Shown: piece by piece, positions 15,481-23,372 of the stretch
Position numbering within the stretch: position 1 is the first letter of the stretch
Layout of the letters: each line of letters starts with the position of its first letter
Source of the DNA: an uncultured Eudoraea sp.
Lineage (GTDB): Bacteria > Bacteroidota > Bacteroidia > Flavobacteriales > Flavobacteriaceae
Assembly (NCBI GenBank): GCA_947258405.1
Contig: CAMYIE010000002.1
Coordinates: 62,001-126,000, forward strand
Direction: 5' to 3'
Length of the DNA stretch: 64,000 nucleotides
Program-made: the position numbers and the translations under genes
The notes under the pieces: model-generated
What the model saw: the letters and a program-made list of their open reading frames with translations, nothing else
What the model was told of the DNA's origin: nothing
Database searches by the model: none

Positions 15481-17253
15481 CTATAATTTCTCAAAGACCA
15501 AGGTCTCTATATATTCCTCTCCGCTGGCGTTATCCTCGCGAATACTTTTCAGCTCGAGTCGGCCTTCATTTATTGAAACAAACTGCCAGTCGTCTGTAAG
15601 CTCACCCAACGGGGCGCCGTCACCGAAGTTCAGGTACACTTTCAGTTTCCCTTCATGGTTGCGGATCACTCTCCAAAGACCCATCTGAGTAGGACCGGTT
15701 TCACCTAAAGTGGCTCCAACAATATGCTCTGGCTCAAAGTCGAATGAATATCCCGCAAATTCCTGGGTAATATTCATATCACCTTGTTCGAATAGGGCAA
15801 CCATCCATTCTCCACCGAAGAGAATATTCCTGATCTCCATCACATCACCGTCCTGGTCGTCTTCACAAACACGTTGCAATACGAGCTCATAACCGATCTC
15901 TTCAATCTCAAACTTCAATCTCTTGTTGGCCATTTCTCTCAGGGGCCACTCGAAACTTACTCCGGGCTCTTCGCCTATATTGACAGCCATTACAAGTCGA
16001 CCTTCATCATTTACTACAATCTCCCAGCTACCCTGGTACACGATATCACCCTTGCTCAAGGTAACCACACCTTCTGGCAGGAAGTTAAATTCGTAGCCGA
16101 TCAATCGTTCGATCTCTTCACCCTGGTTGTATACTTTTTTGATGATCCAGCTACACTCTTTCAGGATCTCTCTAAGGGTATCAGGACCGGCTTCGTCATC
16201 TACACAGATCTGCTTCATAATGATCCTGTTGCCACCTTCAGTGTATAATTTGATGGTATGTGGACCAACTTCGTAGACAAACCACTCCAGGTTAAAGTCG
16301 ACAAGTACATCGAATTCCAGCGTCAGCTTAGTACCCTGATCAGTATGCCTGGTACTCCATAAACCATTGATGATGTTACCATTTCGATCCTTAACGGTTA
16401 CAGACCCGTCATCAGAAAAATTCATCAGGTATTCGAAATACTGGTCGGTAAGGTTCTGCGAATCGCGCTCCACTTCTTTAACAATCCATGGGCAGGCGGT
16501 TAAGCAGAAATCTAAACGATCATCTTCAAAATCATCGTCATTATAATCATTATCATCGTCTTCATCACAAGTCTCCTTAGCTCTTTCTATGGCATTGGCC
16601 AGCTCTGCATTACTATCCACCACGATCTCGGAACCATCATAATTGACAAGGGTAACCGGAAAATCGATGCTGATCAGATCGTCCTCTTCCAAACCTGAAA
16701 AGAATTTTCTAAGGTCTTCATCACTTCCTACGGTAACAGTACCGGTCTCTACCTCGTTAATATCAAAAGTATATAGGGTAATCGGGTACTTGAAGTCGAT
16801 ACACTCGATATCATCATCATCTCCTCCTTCGATACACTCCTCAGCCAACTCACGCAGCTCTTCGAGACTGCCGATCGTAATCTCGGTATAATCCGAAAGC
16901 TTTATCGTAACTGGGAAAATAATCTCGAGAAGGTCCTCATCATCTTCAATCTCATCAAAGATATTTTCGATAAGTTGTAATGCTTCTTCAGATTCGATAG
17001 TTAATTCTTCTCCGTTTACCCAGACGGTATACGGAAATTGAATATCAAAACAGCTTGCGCCATCCACAATATTGTCGAAAGAACCATCTCTGGACACGGT
17101 ATATTCGACCAGTTTAGCGGTCGAAGAGTTCGCCATTATGGTCTGCTGCTCGTCTGTTTGTGGTAAGGGTTCAAATTCTTCCTGACAGGAAGTAAAGGTA
17201 AGTGCCAAAATAAGTAACGTGCTGTACACGGAATACTTAAAATACTTTTTCAT
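15481..17253 (-). CDS. Acidic repeat lipoprotein with two kinds of internal repeat
   Basis: 590 residues, no family recognised. Lipoprotein signal LTFTSC (Cys23). Residues about 68-229 hold four copies of a roughly 40-residue unit with an F-P-x-T strand followed by an I-x-S-x-E-E-L helix start (for example FPYTVWV...TIESEEALQL and FPVTIKL...TIGSLEELREL). A very acidic linker (229-246) follows, then three copies of a roughly 105-residue beta-rich unit (251-350, 364-463, 477-588), each opening with a Trp motif such as PWIVKEV or SWIIKKV and closing near a Cys in the first two. The last units look lipocalin-like. The gene is divergent from the ECF sigma gene. Confidence 0.75.
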   Translation of the reverse strand: MKKYFKYSVYSTLLILALTFTSCQEEFEPLPQTDEQQTIMANSSTAKLVEYTVSRDGSFDNIVDGASCFDIQFPYTVWVNGEELTIESEEALQLIENIFDEIEDDEDLLEIIFPVTIKLSDYTEITIGSLEELRELAEECIEGGDDDDIECIDFKYPITLYTFDINEVETGTVTVGSDEDLRKFFSGLEEDDLISIDFPVTLVNYDGSEIVVDSNAELANAIERAKETCDEDDDNDYNDDDFEDDRLDFCLTACPWIVKEVERDSQNLTDQYFEYLMNFSDDGSVTVKDRNGNIINGLWSTRHTDQGTKLTLEFDVLVDFNLEWFVYEVGPHTIKLYTEGGNRIIMKQICVDDEAGPDTLREILKECSWIIKKVYNQGEEIERLIGYEFNFLPEGVVTLSKGDIVYQGSWEIVVNDEGRLVMAVNIGEEPGVSFEWPLREMANKRLKFEIEEIGYELVLQRVCEDDQDGDVMEIRNILFGGEWMVALFEQGDMNITQEFAGYSFDFEPEHIVGATLGETGPTQMGLWRVIRNHEGKLKVYLNFGDGAPLGELTDDWQFVSINEGRLELKSIREDNASGEEYIETLVFEKL

Positions 17254-17337
17254 AACGATTTGGAATTTTGTTGTTCGTACATCTTTGAAACAATTGTCTT
17301 CTGGAATACCCTACTCTTATTTTAATTTTTTTTCAGA

Positions 17338-17345
17338 TATCTTTG
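17338..17345 (+). promoter_or_regulatory. Candidate -7 element of the ECF sigma gene
   Basis: TATCTTTG matches TAnnTTTG and lies 29 bases before the sigma factor ATG, preceded by a T-rich tract. No good TTTG box is present 19 bases upstream. The same 121-base region must also hold the promoter of the divergent repeat lipoprotein. Confidence 0.4.
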
Positions 17346-17374
17346 GAATCAACAGAAGACCTTAACAGTTCAAT

Positions 17375-17872
17375 ATGGACAATGTCTGTGAAGAAGCAGT
17401 TTATAGCACCCTCTTCCGTACCCATTCTAAAACGGTATACAACTATATATATTATAAGTTTGGGAATCAGGAGAAGGCTTATGATGCTGTGCAAGAGGCT
17501 TTTGTAAAGCTCTGGGAGAATTGCGCCAAGGTGAGTCCGGAAAAGGCCAAATCCTACGTTTATACAGTGGCCAATAATTTGTATCTCAACGTGATCAAGG
17601 CGGAGAAAGTCCGACTAAAATACGCGGGAAATCAGAAAAACACTTCTCATGAATCCCCGGAGTTTTTGCTGGAGGAAAAAGAATTTAAGCAAAAACTCGA
17701 CCAGGCACTGGATAGTTTACCGGAAAACCAGCGTACTACCTTTCTGCTCAACAGGATCGACGGCAAAAAATATGCTGAGATTGCAGAGATGGAAGGGGTA
17801 AGTGTAAAAGCCATCGAGAAACGAATGCATTTGGCGTTAAAAACCCTGAGAGAACAGATCGATGGAATATGA
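17375..17872 (+). CDS. ECF-type RNA polymerase sigma factor
   Basis: 165 residues with sigma region 2 (TVYNYIYYKFGNQEKAYDAVQEAFVKLWE, about 18-48) and region 4 (LPENQRTTFLLNRIDGKKYAEIAEMEGVSVKAIEKRMHLAL, about 112-155). It is paired with a FecR anti-sigma factor and an STN-bearing TonB receptor downstream, the standard FecI-like surface-signalling set. A 399-base repeat-filled gap before fecR is unusual for such a pair. The likely regulon includes the receptor and perhaps the divergent repeat lipoprotein. Confidence 0.93.
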   Translation: MDNVCEEAVYSTLFRTHSKTVYNYIYYKFGNQEKAYDAVQEAFVKLWENCAKVSPEKAKSYVYTVANNLYLNVIKAEKVRLKYAGNQKNTSHESPEFLLEEKEFKQKLDQALDSLPENQRTTFLLNRIDGKKYAEIAEMEGVSVKAIEKRMHLALKTLREQIDGI

Positions 17873-18271
17873 GTTAAATGAAAATTGAAAGTGGAAAATG
17901 GAGAATGGAGAATGGAGAATGTCGGAGCGTAGCGGAGACCCTGAATTTTGTGAAACAATACTTCAGGGGAGAATTGAAAGTGGAAAATGGAGAATGGAGA
18001 ATTGAAAGTGGAAAGTGGAATTTGGAATGTGGAATGTGGGTGTTGGATGGGGTGTTGGATGCTGGAAGTCGGGAGACGGAAGATGGAAATTGATAATTGA
18101 TAATTGATAATTGAAAGTTGAAAGTTGAAAGTTGAAAGTTGTTAGGTAATTTGAATATAAGCGCAAAAGCCCTGTTATATAGTGCAACTTTCAACTTTCA
18201 ACTTTCACCTTTCAACTTTTAGGTAGGGTTTTTTAATAAATAGTTGTTATAAGGTTGTAAAGCTGGAAATC
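17873..18271. repeat. Low-complexity repeat block between sigma and anti-sigma genes
   Basis: The gap has no credible gene. Its left part is purine-rich degenerate sequence built from GGAGAATGGA-like units; an exact 30-base direct repeat occurs at 17884-17913 and 17973-18002, with a partial third copy starting at 18001. Its right part is a heptad array (18090-18141) facing its own inverted copy (18185-18219). Repeats of this style are scattered through flavobacterial intergenic DNA, but their origin and role are not settled. Confidence 0.85.
18090..18219. repeat. Heptad array with long inverted copy (potential hairpin)
   Basis: TTGATAA occurs three times and TTGAAAG four times in tandem at 18090-18138. 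After a 43-base loop, CAACTTT is repeated five times at 18185-18219, one unit reading CACCTTT. The four AAAGTTG units (18114-18141) are the reverse complement of the right array, so a stem of up to 28 bases with at most one mismatch can form. It sits just before the FecR gene and could act as an attenuator or RNA-stability element; that is inference. Confidence 0.85.
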
Positions 18272-19183
18272 ATGCAAGAGAATTATTTGGCAAAATGGTT
18301 GAATAACGAGCTCTCGGAAGAGGAACTCAAGGAGTTTAAGAACTCCGAAGAGTACGCTTCTTACCAGAGGATTCTGGCAGCTTCCGATCAATTGGAGGCT
18401 CCTGAGTTCGATACCGATATGGCCTGGAAAGATTTCCACGATCGCAGACATGCTCATAAGCCAAAAGTGGTGAAAATGCGCCCAATTCAAAAGATGATGC
18501 GTATAGCAGCCGCAATCGCTGTATTATTTGTGATCTCATATTTCTATTTTGATTCATTGAATGAAACAATTTCTACCCAATACGCCCACCGTGAAACCGT
18601 AATCCTGCCCGATGCTTCAGAGGTAATCCTTAATGCCGGATCTGAAATCAGTTTTAGCAAAAAGGGATGGGATCAGCAGAGAAATATCGAACTAGAGGGA
18701 GAGGCCTTCTTTAAGGTAGCCGAAGGCAAGAAATTTACCGTATCCACAGCGGCAGGTACTGTTACGGTCTTAGGGACGCAGTTCAATGTTGAGCAAAGAG
18801 ACGGTTTTTTCGAAGTCAGTTGTTATGAAGGCCTGGTGAGGGTAAACTTCAAAGAGTTAGAAACTCAACTCCCGGCAGGCAGTTCTATCGTTATCTTTAA
18901 CGGTACGGTGGTTGAAGAAAAGGTAGCAATAAATGAATCGCCCTCCTGGGTCAAAGATGAAAGTTCTTTCAAGAGTATTCCGTTTAAATTTGTGCTGAAC
19001 GAACTGGAGCGGCAATACGATATTGAAGTTGTTACAGATAACATCGATACCGTTCGATTATTTACAGGTACTTTTAGCAACACAAACCTAAAATTGGCGT
19101 TAGAAAGTATTAGTGCCCCTTATCAGATTAGCTATAAATTTGAAGGGGATCAAGTACTGTTCTATGCCGAGGAAACACCTTAA
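18272..19183 (+). CDS. FecR-type anti-sigma factor
   Basis: 303 residues. A cytoplasmic N-terminal part of about 75 residues that would bind the sigma factor is followed by one membrane helix (76-93), the periplasmic FecR domain (HRETVILPDASEVILNAGSEISF onward) and a C-terminal DUF4974-type module (FKFVLNELERQYDIEVVTDNI). The protein would hold the sigma factor until the receptor signals. Its end overlaps the receptor start by 20 bases, so the two are probably translationally coupled. Confidence 0.92.
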   Translation: MQENYLAKWLNNELSEEELKEFKNSEEYASYQRILAASDQLEAPEFDTDMAWKDFHDRRHAHKPKVVKMRPIQKMMRIAAAIAVLFVISYFYFDSLNETISTQYAHRETVILPDASEVILNAGSEISFSKKGWDQQRNIELEGEAFFKVAEGKKFTVSTAAGTVTVLGTQFNVEQRDGFFEVSCYEGLVRVNFKELETQLPAGSSIVIFNGTVVEEKVAINESPSWVKDESSFKSIPFKFVLNELERQYDIEVVTDNIDTVRLFTGTFSNTNLKLALESISAPYQISYKFEGDQVLFYAEETP

Positions 19184-21722
19184 CAGTGTTGTACTTATAT
19201 CGATTTTCTTTCTCTCAGTTATAACTACAGGCTGGGGACAAGACAGTCAGGCCAATGGCCAGGTATCTCTTATCACATATATTCAAGAACTCCAGACTCA
19301 ATACGATGTAAAATTCTCCTATCTGGATGAGGATCTGGAACCACTGACTATACAAGTTTCGGGGGAAAAAGAATTGGATAAGATTCTCAAAGAGATCGAA
19401 AATCAGACTCAGTTGATCATTAAGAAGTTGAGCGACCGCTACTATACCCTCTCTAAAAGCGTTCTGGTTGATATCTGCGCTCGTATACTCGATAACTTTG
19501 AAAACAACACCCTGGGAGGGGCCAGTATTGAGGTACTGGGCAGTAGTATTACTACCATTACAAATGCCGAAGGAAAGTTTAGCCTTGGCCGTATCCCAAG
19601 GAAGGCCGTGGTGCGCATCAGACATATCGGATATAAAACAAAGTACATCACCGCCGAGGAGATCGTTAGCTCAGATCCATGTACAAGCTTATTGATGGCG
19701 CTAAGCTATCAGGAACTAGAAGAAGTGGTGATCACCCAATTCCTCACCACAGGTATCTCGAAGCAGACAGATGGAAGTATCCAGATCAACTCCGACGAAT
19801 TTGGCATCCTTCCCGGGCAAATCGAACCAGATGTACTACAAACCGTACAGGCCTTGCCTGGCATAAAAAGTATTGATGAGACAGTATCCGACATTAATAT
19901 CCGAGGGGGGACCAATGATCAGAATCTGATCCTCTGGGATGGAATAAAAATGTATCAGTCAGGTCATTTTTTTGGTCTGATTTCTGCTTTTAACCCCTAC
20001 CTCACCGACAGGGTTTCGATCATAAAGAATGGTACAAGTGCACAGTATGGCGACGGGGTGAGCGGTGTGATCATCATGGAAACCAAAGATGATATCGATC
20101 CTCAGTTTAACGGAGGGGCCGGTTTTAACCTGATCAGTGGTGATATTTACGGACAGATCCCGATAACCGAGCGTTTAGCTGTACAGGTTTCCGGGCGCCG
20201 TTCTACAACCGACTTCTTCAATACACCTACTTACAGGGTTTTTTCAGACCGTGCATTCCAGGATACGCAGATCAAAGTTGCCAATGCCAATAGCACAAGA
20301 ATCAGGCAGGACGAAAATTTCTATTTCTATGATTTTACCGCCAAATTGCTTTATGATCTTAATGATTACCATCAATTTCGCCTCAGCTTTATCAACATCA
20401 ATAACCGTTTGGATTATACAGAAATAAACCAGGATAATTCCCAAATCAACGAGAGTTCACTGGACCAGGCTAATCTGTCTTATGGTGGCTGGTGGAACGC
20501 AAGATGGCTGGATAACTTTTCAAGCTCGGTAAACGCCTATTATACCCGGTATAATCTCGATTCACGAAATATTACTGCATTTGGTCAACAGGTACTTGAT
20601 CAGGTAAACGAGGTATTGGAGACCTCGGTAAAGTTAAATACAGACCTGCGGTTATTTCAGGGGCTTCATTGGTTTAACGGCTATCAGTTCAGCGAAGTGG
20701 GTATTACAAATTTTACAGAAGTATCACAACCTCCCTTCCAAAGTGATATCAAAGGGGTGATCAGGAGCCACTCGGCTTTTTCGGAAATCGATTATGCCTC
20801 TGCAAATAAAGACCTGAGACTGAGATTTGGAGGCAGATTCAACTATCTTGAAAATCTGGATACTTTTAGTGAGATCGTACTTGAACCCCGACTCAATTTT
20901 AGTTATCAGTTGGCTCCCGGGCTTACTTTAGAAGCCCTTGGTGAATTTAAGAATCAGGTTACCAACCAGATAATAGATCTGGAACAAAATTTTCTTGGGA
21001 TAGAGAAAAGGAGATGGATCCTTTCCGATGAAGAATCCCTGCCTATCACCAGAAGTAAACAGGGATCCCTTGGATTGAGTTATGATAAACGAAATTGGTT
21101 CTTGAGCCTTGAAGGTTTTTATAAACGGGTAGATGGCATCAGCACCTCCACTCAAGGCTTTCAAAACCAGAATCAATTCAACGGGGAGATAGGAAGATAT
21201 GATGTTAAGGGAGCTGAATTCCTTATCAATCATAAAAACAATAGCTTTAGTACCTGGTTGAGTTACACCTATAATTTAAACGATTATACTTTTGAGGATA
21301 TCATTCCGCCCACATTTCCCAACAACCTCGACATACGTCATACCCTGACATTGGGAGGAACTTATACTTATCACAATTTAAAATTGGGTTTAGGGTTTAA
21401 CTACAGAACAGGTAAGCCCTTTACCGAGCCCCTGCCAGATCCTGACGGGATTGATTCGAGTACGCTACCGGCGACGATAGTTTATCAATCGCCTAATTCG
21501 GGCCGATTACCCGATTATATCAGAGCCGATGCCTCTGCGCTCTACAGATTCGACCTGAGCCCTCGCGTTAAAGCGACTGCCGGCCTTTCATTACTCAATA
21601 TCTTCAGCAGAGAAAATATTTTGAATGTTTACTACCGACTCAACAATCAGCTTGAAATAGAAAGAGTTGAAAGTATTTCTCTGGGCTTTACCCCAAATGT
21701 TAGTTTTAGGATTAGTTTTTAA
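19164..21722 (+). CDS. TonB-dependent receptor with STN signalling domain
   Basis: 852 residues from the ATG at 19164; an earlier in-frame ATG at 19113 lies deeper inside fecR and before the signal peptide. Domains in order: signal peptide (1-27), STN domain (about 45-100, LTIQVSGEKELDKILKEI), carboxypeptidase-regulatory-like domain (about 105-180), plug (about 215-320, with VQALPGIKSIDETVSDINIRGG) and a 22-strand-type barrel. The STN domain is the part that contacts FecR in Fec-type signalling. Ligand unknown. The stop overlaps the convergent blh stop within one TTAA. Confidence 0.9.
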   Translation: MPRKHLNSVVLISIFFLSVITTGWGQDSQANGQVSLITYIQELQTQYDVKFSYLDEDLEPLTIQVSGEKELDKILKEIENQTQLIIKKLSDRYYTLSKSVLVDICARILDNFENNTLGGASIEVLGSSITTITNAEGKFSLGRIPRKAVVRIRHIGYKTKYITAEEIVSSDPCTSLLMALSYQELEEVVITQFLTTGISKQTDGSIQINSDEFGILPGQIEPDVLQTVQALPGIKSIDETVSDINIRGGTNDQNLILWDGIKMYQSGHFFGLISAFNPYLTDRVSIIKNGTSAQYGDGVSGVIIMETKDDIDPQFNGGAGFNLISGDIYGQIPITERLAVQVSGRRSTTDFFNTPTYRVFSDRAFQDTQIKVANANSTRIRQDENFYFYDFTAKLLYDLNDYHQFRLSFININNRLDYTEINQDNSQINESSLDQANLSYGGWWNARWLDNFSSSVNAYYTRYNLDSRNITAFGQQVLDQVNEVLETSVKLNTDLRLFQGLHWFNGYQFSEVGITNFTEVSQPPFQSDIKGVIRSHSAFSEIDYASANKDLRLRFGGRFNYLENLDTFSEIVLEPRLNFSYQLAPGLTLEALGEFKNQVTNQIIDLEQNFLGIEKRRWILSDEESLPITRSKQGSLGLSYDKRNWFLSLEGFYKRVDGISTSTQGFQNQNQFNGEIGRYDVKGAEFLINHKNNSFSTWLSYTYNLNDYTFEDIIPPTFPNNLDIRHTLTLGGTYTYHNLKLGLGFNYRTGKPFTEPLPDPDGIDSSTLPATIVYQSPNSGRLPDYIRADASALYRFDLSPRVKATAGLSLLNIFSRENILNVYYRLNNQLEIERVESISLGFTPNVSFRISF

Positions 21723-22627
21723 TTCTTGTTTAGCTTACGAATAACAAAAACATGTGGGAAGGTAATAGCCGCTAAAAACGAGAATAAAAACGGGAGAAAA
21801 CCCGTATTACTTTGGTCAACGAAGTTAAATAGCAACACCAGCGATAATACCGACAATCCCCAGTAAATGGCAGATGACCTGACGTACTTAAGAAAGTTTT
21901 GTCGATCGAACACCCCATAGAGGTAGTTTATCTGATCGGATAAAGATGGAATAGAATGCCAGATGATAAAATAGATCGCAAAAGCCCAAAGAAGAGAAGC
22001 TGTATTGAAAACGATGAAAAAGACCCCTAAATAGAATAATTCGAGTAAGATTTCACGTTTTATTTGTTTAACTATTTTGATATATAATAAAACAAGTATA
22101 ATTCCGGATACTGCGAGTGCAATAAGGTATATCTTTGGTTCTGTACGGACTCCACAGATGTCGTAGACTATCGAACTAACTTCATCTCCATGTGCTGTAA
22201 ATAAAAGGAAAAGAACAAAAAGTCCATAGAACGAAAAAAACATTGCTTCCGGCCAGCCTCTTCCTTTAAATCTAGATGTCCAATGCTGCTCACCAAAATG
22301 GTATGCGCTAAAAAGTATAAAAAGACTAAGCGATGCTGTTGGCACCAGGTAGAACAGGCCCGCAACTGCTATGACAAAAATGATATAATACAATAGTATC
22401 CGAAGGTAAACAGGCGATTTACGTTCCTTTTTGGCTGTGGTCTGAAGCAACTTGATATCGTTCGCACCGTGCAATATCCCAAAAGAAAGGATCATGATAT
22501 AGCCCAGGGTATCCTCTACCCTGTTTTCCAAATAGACCGCCAGCCAAAGGGAAAAGAATGTGGCCACGAGCATAGTGCTATTCAACCTTCCGAAATAATC
22601 CCTGCTATCATCCATTTGTTTAAACAT
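21719..22627 (-). CDS. blh: Brp/Blh-family beta-carotene 15,15'-dioxygenase
   Basis: 302 residues, strongly hydrophobic with about eight membrane segments. The family's histidines are present: GILHGANDI (His53), YHFGEQHW (His110, His115), IIWHSIPS and FPHVFV. Blh cleaves beta-carotene to two retinal molecules, supplying the rhodopsin chromophore. The gene is divergent from the proteorhodopsin gene with 76 bases between, the usual flavobacterial arrangement. Upstream carotenoid synthesis genes are not in the window. Confidence 0.93.
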   Translation of the reverse strand: MFKQMDDSRDYFGRLNSTMLVATFFSLWLAVYLENRVEDTLGYIMILSFGILHGANDIKLLQTTAKKERKSPVYLRILLYYIIFVIAVAGLFYLVPTASLSLFILFSAYHFGEQHWTSRFKGRGWPEAMFFSFYGLFVLFLLFTAHGDEVSSIVYDICGVRTEPKIYLIALAVSGIILVLLYIKIVKQIKREILLELFYLGVFFIVFNTASLLWAFAIYFIIWHSIPSLSDQINYLYGVFDRQNFLKYVRSSAIYWGLSVLSLVLLFNFVDQSNTGFLPFLFSFLAAITFPHVFVIRKLNKN

Positions 22628-22703
22628 TTTAACAAAAGATTAATCATAATATTGTTTAATCCTTTGTATTTTTACCTAAACGAAATTAACTAATAAATTC
22701 TTT

Positions 22704-23321
22704 ATGGAAAATTTTCTTGCATCCGTTTCTCTGGTAGCTAAAATGGCTACCGACGATTATGTAGGCTTCACCTTTTTTGTAGGGTGTATGGCCATGATGG
22801 CAGCTGCTGCCTTCTTTTTCCTGTCGATGAATAGCTTCGACAAGAAATGGAGAACCTCTATTCTGGTCTCCGGATTGATAACATTTATCGCCGCGGTACA
22901 TTATTGGTACATGCGCGACTACTGGGCTACAAACATGGATTCCCCCACTTTTTTCCGCTACGTAGACTGGATTCTGACCGTTCCGCTAATGTGTGTGGAA
23001 TTCTTTTTAATTCTGAAAGTGGCGGGGATCGCCTATTTTGCCATCGTTTATGAAATCTGGCTGGGTAATGCTAAAAAACTTGCTGTGGCAGCCGGTGGTG
23101 AAGTGCTGAAAGCACACAAAATTCTCTGTTGGTTTGTATTGGTCGGATGGGCGATCTACCCGATCGGTTATATGGCAGGAACACCAGGTTGGTATGAAGG
23201 AATTTTTGGTGGATTGGCCATGGATGTTGTTTATAACATAGGCGACGCCATTAACAAAATCGGTTTCGGATTGGTAGTATATAACTTAGCTGTGGTAGCA
23301 TCTGCGAAAGCTGAGGCCTAA
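22704..23321 (+). CDS. Proteorhodopsin lacking helix D (internal deletion)
   Basis: 205 residues, about 40 fewer than usual for flavobacterial proteorhodopsins (about 240-250). The sequence matches the family closely on both sides of residue 108, but LILKVAG (end of helix C) is joined directly to IAYFAIVYEIWLG (second half of helix E); helix D, the D-E loop and the start of helix E are missing. Key residues remain: His66, Arg85, proton acceptor Asp88, Met96 at the colour-tuning site (green type), proton donor Glu99, Asp181 and retinal-binding Lys185. The frame is open throughout. Whether the product folds or pumps protons is doubtful. Alternatively the deletion is an assembly or sequencing artefact. 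Confidence 0.9.
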   Translation: MENFLASVSLVAKMATDDYVGFTFFVGCMAMMAAAAFFFLSMNSFDKKWRTSILVSGLITFIAAVHYWYMRDYWATNMDSPTFFRYVDWILTVPLMCVEFFLILKVAGIAYFAIVYEIWLGNAKKLAVAAGGEVLKAHKILCWFVLVGWAIYPIGYMAGTPGWYEGIFGGLAMDVVYNIGDAINKIGFGLVVYNLAVVASAKAEA

Positions 23322-23342
23322 TTAAGCAGAATGTAGTTATTT

Positions 23343-23372
23343 AAAAGGCCGCTGTAACAGCGGCCTTTTCTT
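23343..23372. terminator. Strong bidirectional terminator between proteorhodopsin and argS
   Basis: AAAAGGCCGCTG (23343-23354) and CAGCGGCCTTTT (23358-23369) form a perfect 12-base stem with a three-base loop and T runs on both strands. It serves the convergent rhodopsin and argS transcripts. Confidence 0.9.

Noticed and set aside
17874..18194. Several overlapping reading frames of 60-106 residues on both strands
   Set aside because: Their products are monotonous (FQLSTFN and similar) because they lie in tandem heptad and purine repeats; no start context or domain supports them.
18090..18219. Possible CRISPR array
   Set aside because: The repeats are only seven bases, tandem without spacers, and the second half is an inverted copy; no cas genes are near.
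22704..23321. Frameshift or stop in the rhodopsin as the cause of its short length
   Set aside because: Both flanks of residue 108 are in the same frame and reach the normal C-terminal helix with the retinal lysine; only an internal segment is missing.
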